From contig CAWJNX010000001.1 of NCBI GenBank assembly GCA_963844395.1, positions 620,001 to 684,000 on the forward strand: a stretch of 64,000 bases of DNA, given 5' to 3'. The position numbers and the translations under genes were made by a program. The number at the start of each line of letters is the position of its first letter. Position 1 is the first letter of the stretch. A model generated the notes under the pieces. The model did not search any database. It saw only the letters and a list, made by a program, of their open reading frames with translations, and was not told the origin of the DNA. The stretch comes from VRUE01 sp963844395 (lineage in GTDB: Bacteria; Actinomycetota; Thermoleophilia; Solirubrobacterales; 70-9). Below, in pieces: positions 57,669 to 64,000 of the stretch.

Positions 57669-58670
57669 TTGGCAGCAAACAGACGCAACGGCGGAGGGAA
57701 CCCGCCACGCCCCGGGGCCGCGACCCTGGAGCTCTTGGCGAATCCGCTTAACGCGACGCTCCTGAAACAGCTTTCAGAGGGGCCAAAGCGCCTTGCCGAG
57801 CTGCGCCGCGACGGCGCCCCCGCCCCGCAAACGACGGTGCGCTCCCACCTCAGAGGACTGGAAGCGGCTGAACTGACGGCCCTGCAGCCCCGCGATGGAT
57901 CCCAGAGAGTGACCGAGTGGGCCCTGACGGACACAGGACGCGACATTCTCGATGTTGCAAGGGCCCTCGATCGCTGGCTTAACGACTCGCCGGAGGGATC
58001 GGTGCAGCTCGGCAGCGATGCGGGCAAAATGGCGATAACAGCGCTCGTCGGCGGCTGGTCCTCGACGATCCTCTGCCTCCTCGCCGCCGGCCCCATGTCG
58101 CTCACCGAACTGGCAGAATGCATCAGCTTGATCAGTTACCCCTCGCTGGAGCGACGGCTGTCGGCGATGCGCCTCGCCGGGCAGCTGCAAACGGCCTCTT
58201 CAAGCGGTAGCAAAGGCACCCCTTACGAGGTCACGGAGTGGCTACAGCAGGGCGTCGCCCCACTCGCCGCCGCGGTGCGCTGGGAGTACACGCACCGCCC
58301 GAATCAAACCGTCCCGCTGACCCGCTCCGACACCGAGGCCGCCTTCTTGCTTGCTCTCCCCCTACTGCAAGCGCAGGACAACCTGAGCGGCACTTGCCGC
58401 CTGGGGGTGCAGGTTGACGACGAGCAGGGAAGCCACAGCGGGGCGATCGCCCGGGTCGAGCAGGGCAAGGTGGTCTTCTGCGCTACGAGCCTCGAGGACA
58501 AAAGCGATTCCTGGGCGACAGGTTCTCCCCCGGACTGGGCCTATGCGATGCTCGAGGCCAGGACCGACCGCCTCGAACTGGATGGGGACAGAAAGCTCGC
58601 CAATGGCTTGGTCGAGGGCCTGCACCGGGCAATGTTTGGCAACGGTACGCGGGCTGCTTTGGTGAATTGA
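57669..58670 (+). CDS. Tandem winged-helix protein, paralogue 2 (intact)
   Basis: 333 residues from TTG 57669, which has GGGAGGTGG about 5 nt upstream and places the first domain 15 residues from the start as in both paralogues; GTG 57654 is also open. First winged helix: LELLANPLNATLLKQLSEGP, PQTTVRSHLRGLEAAELTAL, TEWALTDTGRDIL. Second: ILCLLAAGPMSLTELAECIS, LERRLSAMRLAGQL, YEVTEWLQQGVAPLAAAV. The C-terminal 120 residues form a domain I do not recognise (LLALPLLQAQDNLSGTCRLG, SWATGSPPDWAYAM). HxlR/MarR-like regulator by fold; the ligand domain could be sensory. The only unbroken copy. Confidence 0.8.
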   Translation: MAANRRNGGGNPPRPGAATLELLANPLNATLLKQLSEGPKRLAELRRDGAPAPQTTVRSHLRGLEAAELTALQPRDGSQRVTEWALTDTGRDILDVARALDRWLNDSPEGSVQLGSDAGKMAITALVGGWSSTILCLLAAGPMSLTELAECISLISYPSLERRLSAMRLAGQLQTASSSGSKGTPYEVTEWLQQGVAPLAAAVRWEYTHRPNQTVPLTRSDTEAAFLLALPLLQAQDNLSGTCRLGVQVDDEQGSHSGAIARVEQGKVVFCATSLEDKSDSWATGSPPDWAYAMLEARTDRLELDGDRKLANGLVEGLHRAMFGNGTRAALVN

Positions 58671-58780
58671 GGCCTCTCTTCAGACTCTGAGCTTGACGGC
58701 GATAAGAAGCTCGCGGCCGGTCTCGTCGATTTAGCGTTCCTCGGAACTCCGAAAGTTCCGAGATAAGGCGTTTCTTGTAA

Positions 58781-58786
58781 TACTCT
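58781..58786 (+). promoter_or_regulatory. -10-like box TACTCT, leaderless start
   Basis: TACTCT lies 7 nt (AGTTGGC) before TTG 58794, which is the start that aligns with the paralogues. Confidence 0.45.
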
Positions 58787-58793
58787 AGTTGGC

Positions 58794-59790
58794 TTGACTG
58801 ATCGCTCGGTTAACGGGAAGGGGAGCGGCGTCCGTTGCGGGACGCGCACCCTCCTGCTGTTGGCCACGTCCATCAATGGGACCATCCTGCAGGCCCTCGC
58901 CGACGGCCCGCGGCCACTGACCGAGCTGCGCCACGCCTGCGGCTCACCGGCGCAAACGACCCTCCGTGCCCACCTCAAAGAGCTCGAGGAGGCAGGGGCG
59001 GTCGACCGTCACAGGCGCAATCGCTTTCCCGGGGCGATCGAATGCGAGCTGACCCCGGCCGGCCGCGATCTTCTCTTCGTCATCAAGACGGTCGAGCGCT
59101 GGCTGCGAACATTTCCGGACGGGCCGCTGAGCTTCGGCAGCAACCCGGCGAAGGCAGCACTGAGGGCCCTCGTTCGACGGCTGGGACTCGACCATGCTGC
59201 GCCTCCTCGCCGCCCGTCCCCTCTCGCTAACCGAGCTCGACAGCATCATCGAGTCGCTCAGCTATCCGACCTTGCAGCGGCGACTGGGCGCGATGCGGCT
59301 CGCCGAGCTGGTGCAGCCGTGCCCCGAGCACGGCAACGGCACCAACCCCTACAAGGTGACGCGGTGGTTGCGGCAGGGCATCGCGCCGCTGGCTGCGGCC
59401 ACGCACTGGGAGCGCCGCCACCTCTCAAGCGAGACGGCGCCGATCATGCCGATCGACGCCGAGACCGGCTTTCTGCTTGTCCTGCCGCTGTTGCGCCTGC
59501 CGAGCGAGCTGAGCGGCTCCTGTCGCCTGGGCGTCGAGATGGTCAGAGGCACGGAGCGCCGCGTGGCGGGCGTCGTCGCCGGCGTCGAGGAGGGCAGGAT
59601 TCGCACCTGCTCCGTGCGCCTCAACCGCCAGAGCGCCGACGCGTGGGCAATCGGCCCGGCCAGCGCCTGGCTGCACGCGGTGATCGCGGCCGACCTGGAC
59701 GGCCTCGAGCTGGCTGGTGACCAGCGGCTGGCCCGCGCCCTCGTTGACGGGCTTCACGCCACCCTCTTCCCGGGACGCGTACCGGTATAG
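58794..59790 (+). pseudogene. Tandem winged-helix protein, paralogue 3, frame broken in the middle
   Basis: About 331 residues when repaired. The first frame gives TLLLLATSINGTILQALADG, QTTLRAHLKELEEAGAVD and RWLRTFPDGPLSFGSNPAKA. The second frame from about 59175 gives MLRLLAARPLSLTELDSIIE, LQRRLGAMRLAELVQ, VTRWLRQGIAPLAAATHWE and the shared C-terminal domain to 59790. The switch is at GTTCGAC 59172-59178; one T fewer gives LVDGWDSTMLRLL, aligning with LVGGWSSTILCLL of paralogue 2. Third of the tandem set, 123 bp after paralogue 2. Confidence 0.8.
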
Positions 59791-59799
59791 ACCATCTCT

Positions 59800-59814
59800 G
59801 GGCGCGTAGCGCCC
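59800..59814. terminator. Short perfect hairpin between convergent genes
   Basis: GGGCGC-GTA-GCGCCC lies between the paralogue 3 stop and the convergent lipoprotein stop. There is no T-run on either side, so termination is only suggested by position. Confidence 0.4.
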
Positions 59815-59824
59815 TCCGCCGGCG

Positions 59825-60382
59825 CTAGGTGCTACCCAGAGTTTCAATCGGCTCGAGACGCGACTGCCGCAGGACGCAGTCGTCGAGGCCGTAGCGCTCG
59901 GCCCCCGCGTTGTATTCCTCGAAGTGCGGCAATATTTCCGCGACCGAGTGGGCGCGCCAGCGGTTCTTCCAGCCGAGCTCCACGGCGATCTGGAACGGCC
60001 CAATGATTTTTTCGATCGCCCTCTCCTCACCCCTGGGGGCTCCGACGATTCGGAATTCGTCGAAGATGTGGAAGTCAATTCCCGCCAGGAAGGAGAGCGG
60101 GACCGCTTCTTCGAAGCGTTTGCGCTCGCCCAGCTTCGGGTCTTGGGTGCCGGTATAGACATCCCAGTTGTCGATCACCGTGACCCACGCCTCGCGGCAC
60201 TCTTTGTTCATCTTCTTGATGAACTGCGCCTTCGTGAGCGAGGCGGTGCTCATAGTCGTGCTTGCTTCTGGATCGTAGGTTTCGGCAGCGTTCGCGGAAT
60301 TCCCATTCGAGCTACCGCCGTTGTCGCCGCCGCAGCCGACGACGACCACAGCGATCGCGATCGCGGTCAGCAACCGCAACAC
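59825..60382 (-). CDS. Lipoprotein, family A, copy 1
   Basis: 185 residues with a lipobox in AIAIAVVVVGCGGDNGG. The mature part is hydrophilic and helical: LTKAQFIKKMNKECREAWVT, ERKRFEEAVPLSFLAGIDFH, EKIIGPFQIAVELGWKN and YGLDDCVL, with two cysteines that could pair outside the cell. Function unknown. A paralogue begins at the right edge of the window, on the other side of rpoD. A probable membrane-surface protein; start at 60382. Confidence 0.75.
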   Translation of the reverse strand: MLRLLTAIAIAVVVVGCGGDNGGSSNGNSANAAETYDPEASTTMSTASLTKAQFIKKMNKECREAWVTVIDNWDVYTGTQDPKLGERKRFEEAVPLSFLAGIDFHIFDEFRIVGAPRGEERAIEKIIGPFQIAVELGWKNRWRAHSVAEILPHFEEYNAGAERYGLDDCVLRQSRLEPIETLGST

Positions 60383-60451
60383 ATGGCGTTTAATCGATCT
60401 CCCCTTCGTAATGGGGCGAAAGAATAAGCGATTCGCGTTCGTGGCGTGGCG

Positions 60452-61303
60452 CTACCCGTACGGGAGCTCTCCCGTGTCGTGCAGCTCGTGCCGCAGCGAG
60501 TTGATCACCGCGCCGGCCAGCAGCGCCAGGCTGAGCAGGTAGAACCAGAGCAGGGCGATGAGGACGAAGCCCGCGGTCGTCCCCAGCTGGGAGAGGCTTG
60601 AGACGTTGGAGAGATAGAAGGGGAAAGCCCAGTTGGCGATACCGACGGTGACGGTGACGAACAGCGCCCCCGGCCAGACGTCCCGCCACGGCATGTGCCC
60701 TTTCGGCACCGCCCAGAAGATCACGCAGCAGATTCCAAAGGTGCCGATCAGTGCGGCCCCCAACAGCAGCAGGGTGTCGATCGCCTTGATGTCGGAGAGG
60801 CCGAGCGGCAGCCGGTCGGTGCCGGAGACCAGTGCAGCCTCCATCGTCGGCAGCAGGATGCTGGCAGCTATCAAGAGTAGGACGACGACCAGCATCGTGA
60901 AGGAGAAGCGCTTCTGCTCGACCCAGCCGCGGCACTCGACGTGGTAGATGCGGCAGAAGGCGGTGTCCATCGCCCCCCAAAAAGAGGCGCCGATCCAGAG
61001 CGAGCCGAAGAAGGCAGCGATCCCGATCGTCGTCGAGTTGTCCTCGATCCGGTCCAGCACGTCGCTCAGCGTCCCCTGCTCGACGTTGGGGAAGAGGCGC
61101 TGCAAGTCGTCCACGACTCCGGCCTCCACCCCGCCGATCTTCAGCACCTGGCCGAAGACGAAGAGGACGAGCAGCGCGAAGGGGAAGACCGCGAGCATCA
61201 AGTTGTAGGCGACCATCGCCGAGAGTCCGGTGACGTTCTCGCGGTAGGCGCGATTCCAGAAGGCCTGCAGCCAGGGCCGTATATGCCGGATCCGCTCAGG
61301 CAT
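60452..61303 (-). CDS. YihY/BrkB-family membrane protein
   Basis: 283 residues with six membrane helices: LSAMVAYNLMLAVFPFALLV, IGIAAFFGSLWIGASFWGAM, FTMLVVVLLLIAASILLP, TLLLLGAALIGTFGICCVIF, WPGALFVTVTVGIANWAFPF and LIALLWFYLLSLALLAGAVI. The family is widespread and of uncertain biochemical function, in spite of old names such as ribonuclease BN. Start ATG 61303; its codon abuts the -35 element of the divergent rpoD promoter. Confidence 0.9.
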   Translation of the reverse strand: MPERIRHIRPWLQAFWNRAYRENVTGLSAMVAYNLMLAVFPFALLVLFVFGQVLKIGGVEAGVVDDLQRLFPNVEQGTLSDVLDRIEDNSTTIGIAAFFGSLWIGASFWGAMDTAFCRIYHVECRGWVEQKRFSFTMLVVVLLLIAASILLPTMEAALVSGTDRLPLGLSDIKAIDTLLLLGAALIGTFGICCVIFWAVPKGHMPWRDVWPGALFVTVTVGIANWAFPFYLSNVSSLSQLGTTAGFVLIALLWFYLLSLALLAGAVINSLRHELHDTGELPYG

Positions 61304-61331
61304 TGACTTCAGAAACTGAAGCGCCTATCAT
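61303..61331 (+). promoter_or_regulatory. rpoD promoter (TTGACT, 17 bp, TATCAT)
   Basis: TTGACT at 61303-61308 and TATCAT at 61326-61331 are separated by 17 bp, the best sigma-70-type promoter in the window. The start codon lies about 150 nt downstream of the expected transcription start, so the mRNA has a long leader, in contrast to the leaderless genes nearby. Confidence 0.75.
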
Positions 61332-61374
61332 GGATCTCCGCCTGATTGGGCGCGTAGTAGTAGCGGTAAAGAAA

Positions 61375-61400
61375 GGGGCCGCCTTTGCCGGTCCCTTTTT
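61375..61400 (+). terminator. Terminator-like hairpin inside the rpoD leader
   Basis: GGGGCCG (61375-61381), a 7-nt loop, CGGTCCC (61389-61395; one G-U pair in RNA) and five T. It falls about 60 nt after the expected transcription start and 86 nt before the rpoD ATG. This suggests attenuation or a short leader RNA. Confidence 0.65.
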
Positions 61401-61485
61401 ATGCTGGTCGCGACTTTTCGTCCCCTGCGGCCTTTCATCCGTAGAGGACTTAACCATCTAGCGCAGAGGAACGGGTGCAGACAAG

Positions 61486-62592
61486 ATGCTGGTAGCAGAG
61501 CTTCAGGAGCTCGAGGAGGTCAAAGGGCTGATCCATCGCGGTCAGCAGCTCGGCGTGCTCACTTTCGGCGACATCGCCTCGGCGGTCTCAGAGGTCAACC
61601 TCGACGAGTCCGACGTCGAGGACCTCTACGGGCACATCGAGAAGCAGGGAATCGAGCTGGTCGAGGACATGGACCCGGCCCAGAAAGCGGCCGCGGACGC
61701 GATGCCCGCCGACACCGGCCGCAAAGGCCGGCGGCGCTCCAAACAGGCGCTCGACCTGAAACCCGACATGACGACGGACAGCCTGCAGCTGTTCCTCAAG
61801 GACATCGGCAAAGTCCGCCTGCTGACCGCCCAGGAGGAGGTCGAACTCGCCAAGCGGATCGAGCGCGGCGACCTCGACGCGAAGCAGAAAATGGTCGAGT
61901 CCAATCTGCGCCTGGTCGTCTCGATCGCCAAGAACTACCGCAACCAAGGCCTCCCCTTCCTCGACCTGATCCAGGAGGGGACGCTGGGCCTGGTGCGGGC
62001 GGCGGAGAAGTTCGACTACCGCAAGGGCTTCAAGTTTTCAACCTACGCGACCTGGTGGATCCGCCAGGCGATCGCCCGTGCCCTAGCCGACAAGGCAAGG
62101 ACGATCCGCATCCCGGTCCACGTGGTCGAGAAGCTGAACAAGATCGGCCGCGCCGAGCGCAAGCTGGTCACCGAGCTCGGTCGCGAGCCGACCCCGGAGG
62201 AGATCGCCGAGGTGACCGGAATCGACCCCGAGGAGGTCGACTCGATCAAGCGCTCCGCCCAGGCCCCGGTCTCGCTCGAGAAGCCGGTCGGCGACGAGGA
62301 GGAGTCGGAGTTCGGCCAGTTCATCGCCGACGAGAAGGCCGAGTCGCCCTTCGACCGGGCCGCCGACCTGCTGACCAAAGAGGCGCTGAAGGAGGCGCTA
62401 GAGAACCTCTCCTACCGCGAGCGCCGCGTGCTCGAACTGCGCTACGGCTTGGGAGGCGAGCACCCCCGCACCCTCGACGAGGTCGGCCGCACCTTCAACG
62501 TCACCCGCGAGCGGATCCGCCAGATCGAGAACCAGAGCCTCAAAAAGCTCCAGCAGTTGGGCGAAGCGCAGAAACTGCGCGAAGTTACGTGA
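61486..62592 (+). CDS. rpoD: Primary RNA polymerase sigma factor (RpoD/SigA)
   Basis: 368 residues. A short region 1.1-like start (LGVLTFGDIASAVSEVNLDE), region 1.2 (DSLQLFLKDIGKVRLLTAQE), region 2 core (LIQEGTLGLVRAAEKFDYRK, FSTYATWWIRQAIARALADK), region 3 (ARTIRIPVHVVEKLNKI) and region 4 (LEVGRTFNVTRERIRQIEN-type motif GRTFNVTRERIRQIENQ) are all present and full. Recognises TTGACA/TATAAT promoters. ATG 61486. The gene has its own strong promoter and a leader hairpin and stands divergent to the YihY gene. Confidence 0.97.
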   Translation: MLVAELQELEEVKGLIHRGQQLGVLTFGDIASAVSEVNLDESDVEDLYGHIEKQGIELVEDMDPAQKAAADAMPADTGRKGRRRSKQALDLKPDMTTDSLQLFLKDIGKVRLLTAQEEVELAKRIERGDLDAKQKMVESNLRLVVSIAKNYRNQGLPFLDLIQEGTLGLVRAAEKFDYRKGFKFSTYATWWIRQAIARALADKARTIRIPVHVVEKLNKIGRAERKLVTELGREPTPEEIAEVTGIDPEEVDSIKRSAQAPVSLEKPVGDEEESEFGQFIADEKAESPFDRAADLLTKEALKEALENLSYRERRVLELRYGLGGEHPRTLDEVGRTFNVTRERIRQIENQSLKKLQQLGEAQKLREVT

Positions 62593-62648
62593 AAAGCTCC
62601 GCAGAAGGCGGCAATTAGGGACGCTTTCTTCCACATCTCGGTACGCTA

Positions 62649-63512
62649 TTGCAGATCAACGGCGAGGAGAGAAGCAGCGTTGCAAACCCGACCATCGGCG
62701 AGAGCGATCTCGCCGTCAAAGTCGCGACTCCCAACGACGATCATCCGTGGAAGGAGTTCTACGATGCCACGGCCAGAATATTCGGCGCGGATCCCTTCCC
62801 CTTCATGAACCTTGGATTCGCGGACGTAGACGTCGAGCTAACCGACCCTGAAATCGCCGAGCGACTCTCGGAGCGACTATACGACAAGGTGCTCTGCCAC
62901 ATCGACCTAACCGGTCGCGTGATGCTCGAGGTGGGTTGCGGCCGCGGGGGCGGGTGTGCGCATATAGCCCGCACTCACGGACCGAAGGCGGTTATTGGAG
63001 TTGATCTTAATGAGCTGCTCGTTCGGCACTGCATTGAGGCTCACGACGAGCCTGGTATCTCCTTCATACGGGGCGACGCCTGCCGACTGCCAATCGCCGA
63101 CGGGAGCGTAGACGCTGTCGTCAACGTGGAGTCTTCGCACTGCTATTCCTCGCGCCTCACTTTCTTCGAAGAGGTTGCACGCGTGCTGCGGCCCGGCGGC
63201 CGATTCGGGTTCGCGGATTTCCTCGTGCGCGACAAATCGACCAATTCGCCAGAGGCGATCGAGCGCTACCTCCGCGCTGCGGGCCTGGCTTCACTCGCCG
63301 CCGAAGACATAGCACCGGGGGTGCTGGCCGCCAGAAACCTTGCTTCGTCATCCCTTGCGCTGCGAGCTCGGCTCGAGTCCGCGCTGCCGAATCCCAAGGT
63401 TGTCGCATGGTGGGCAAAGGTCTACTTCATGCATGGTTCCCCGCTCTACGACTTGCTTCGGAGCGGAGAGATCGCCTACTGGTGCTGGACCGCAGAAAAA
63501 GCGCCTGCCTGA
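62649..63512 (+). CDS. SAM-dependent methyltransferase, phthiotriol-methyltransferase-like
   Basis: 287 residues. Motif I is GRVMLEVGCGRGGGCAHIAR, motif II region VIGVDLNELLVRHCIEAH, FIRGDACRLPIADGSVDAVV and post-motif FEEVARVLRPGGRFGFADFL. The opening PFPFMNLGFADV and the C-terminal FMHGSPLYDLLRSGEIAYWC occur in methyltransferases related to mycobacterial phthiotriol dimycocerosate and fatty-acid O-methyltransferases. The substrate is not determined. The only plausible start is TTG 62649; TACGCT lies immediately before it. Follows rpoD by 56 bp. Confidence 0.8.
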   Translation: MQINGEERSSVANPTIGESDLAVKVATPNDDHPWKEFYDATARIFGADPFPFMNLGFADVDVELTDPEIAERLSERLYDKVLCHIDLTGRVMLEVGCGRGGGCAHIARTHGPKAVIGVDLNELLVRHCIEAHDEPGISFIRGDACRLPIADGSVDAVVNVESSHCYSSRLTFFEEVARVLRPGGRFGFADFLVRDKSTNSPEAIERYLRAAGLASLAAEDIAPGVLAARNLASSSLALRARLESALPNPKVVAWWAKVYFMHGSPLYDLLRSGEIAYWCWTAEKAPA

Positions 63513-63620
63513 CGCGACGGCAAACGCTGCTCATCGAAGGTTCGTCGATGAAACGCACAGGCGGCACAGCGAGCCAAAATTGCTTATCCTTTCTCAATTA
63601 TCCGTTGGACATCGATCAAT

Positions 63621-64000
63621 TTGGTTTTTTGCCTCATAGCGCCGGTCGCGCTGCTCGTTGGCTGCGGAAACGAGGGCTCCAGCAAGGAAAGCCAGGGCGC
63701 CTACGACGTCGAAGCGAGCACGACGATGGCCGTTGCCAAGCCCCCGCTCAGCAAAGCCCAATTCGTCTACCGGATTAACAAGATCTGCCGCCAGGTCTGG
63801 CCAATCGTCTACAGTAACTGGAAGGAATACACTGCTGGCCAGGGCCGGAAACTGAGCGAGAGAGAGCGGTTCGAGGATGCGGTCCGCGTCTCCCTGCTGG
63901 CCGGGATCGTCCTCTACATCTTCGACAACGTTCGGCAAACGGGAGCGCCCGCGGGAGAGGAGGGTGAGATCGAAAAGATCATCGGCCCTTTCCAGGCCGC
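63621..64000 (+). CDS. Lipoprotein, family A, copy 2 (cut by the right edge)
   Basis: The first 126 residues or so are seen. A signal segment (LVFCLIAPVALLVGCGNEGS) ends in a lipobox Cys. The mature part matches copy 1: LSKAQFVYRINKICRQVWPI, ERERFEDAVRVSLLAGIVLY and EIEKIIGPFQA. TTG 63621 is the only plausible start near the signal peptide; no Shine-Dalgarno is visible. The gene continues beyond 64000. The two copies flank the yihY-rpoD-methyltransferase block in opposite orientation. Confidence 0.75.
   Translation, partial: MVFCLIAPVALLVGCGNEGSSKESQGAYDVEASTTMAVAKPPLSKAQFVYRINKICRQVWPIVYSNWKEYTAGQGRKLSERERFEDAVRVSLLAGIVLYIFDNVRQTGAPAGEEGEIEKIIGPFQA

Noticed and set aside
20067..59178. Programmed +1 frameshifting at GTTCGAC
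   Set aside because: The heptamer falls in different codon phases in the different genes and in reverse complement in one, so no single ribosomal slip mechanism fits.

Overview
The window reads as a chromosomal segment of a GC-rich, single-membrane bacterium of the Actinomycetota, most likely class Thermoleophilia (Solirubrobacterales or a relative). This is inferred from gene content and codon style, because no rRNA or other taxonomic marker is present. The pointers are strong G/C preference at third codon positions, many GTG and TTG starts, a gene trio in the order of mycobacterial Rv3030-Rv3031-Rv3032, a tandem Get3-like ATPase pair, and a type IV pilus set without the outer-membrane secretin PilQ. 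I saw no rRNA, tRNA, CRISPR array or phage.

Layout. 1-3824: the start of a giant secreted repeat protein with nine almost identical 264-bp units; it runs off the left edge. 4082-5726: a small secreted protein and an acyl-CoA dehydrogenase. 5728-14537: cell-surface polysaccharide genes, namely a secreted glycosidase, an O-antigen-type polymerase/ligase, a tightly overlapped four-gene run (dehydrogenase, N-acetyltransferase, aminotransferase, 2-epimerase) that matches the WbpB/D/E/I route to di-N-acetylated uronic acid sugars, and an initiating sugar-phosphate transferase. 14721-18048: a PRC-barrel protein, MeaB, an acyltransferase, a VapBC pair and an XRE regulator. 18050-21424: the Rv3030-3032-like operon. 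21528-27131: an M28-like lipoprotein, a methyltransferase, a broken AbiEi/DUF559 gene, an adenylate cyclase and a gamma-glutamyltransferase. 27202-31967: ftsZ and a parA-like gene, both with long disordered N-termini that carry the same palindromic DNA insert, then two Get3-like ATPases. 32067-33456: two AT-richer secreted paralogues.

35725-56441 is a type IV pilus region, all on the minus strand. It holds pilB, pilT, pilC, the major pilin pilA, three minor-pilin-like genes, the prepilin peptidase, pilM, pilN, pilO and a pilP-like gene. Inserted among these are a 935-residue membrane/OmpA-domain protein, a sigma factor with a fused zinc-finger, membrane and disordered tail, and a toxin-antitoxin pair. 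A class I cyclic-di-GMP riboswitch lies in the pilA leader. A complete ISL3-family element with perfect inverted repeats and an 8-bp target duplication has landed in the U-tract of the pilA terminator. 56461-59790: three tandem paralogous double winged-helix genes, two of them frameshifted. 59825-64000: a lipoprotein, a YihY-family protein, the primary sigma factor with an attenuator-like leader, a methyltransferase, and a second copy of the lipoprotein family cut by the right edge.

Two signals recur across the window. First, many genes have a TANNNT box 6-10 nt before the start codon, which suggests leaderless transcription. Second, four reading-frame breaks fall at the same heptamer GTTCGAC, where GTCGAC would restore the frame; this looks like a systematic assembly artefact, or less likely a biological one, so those genes are probably intact in the organism.
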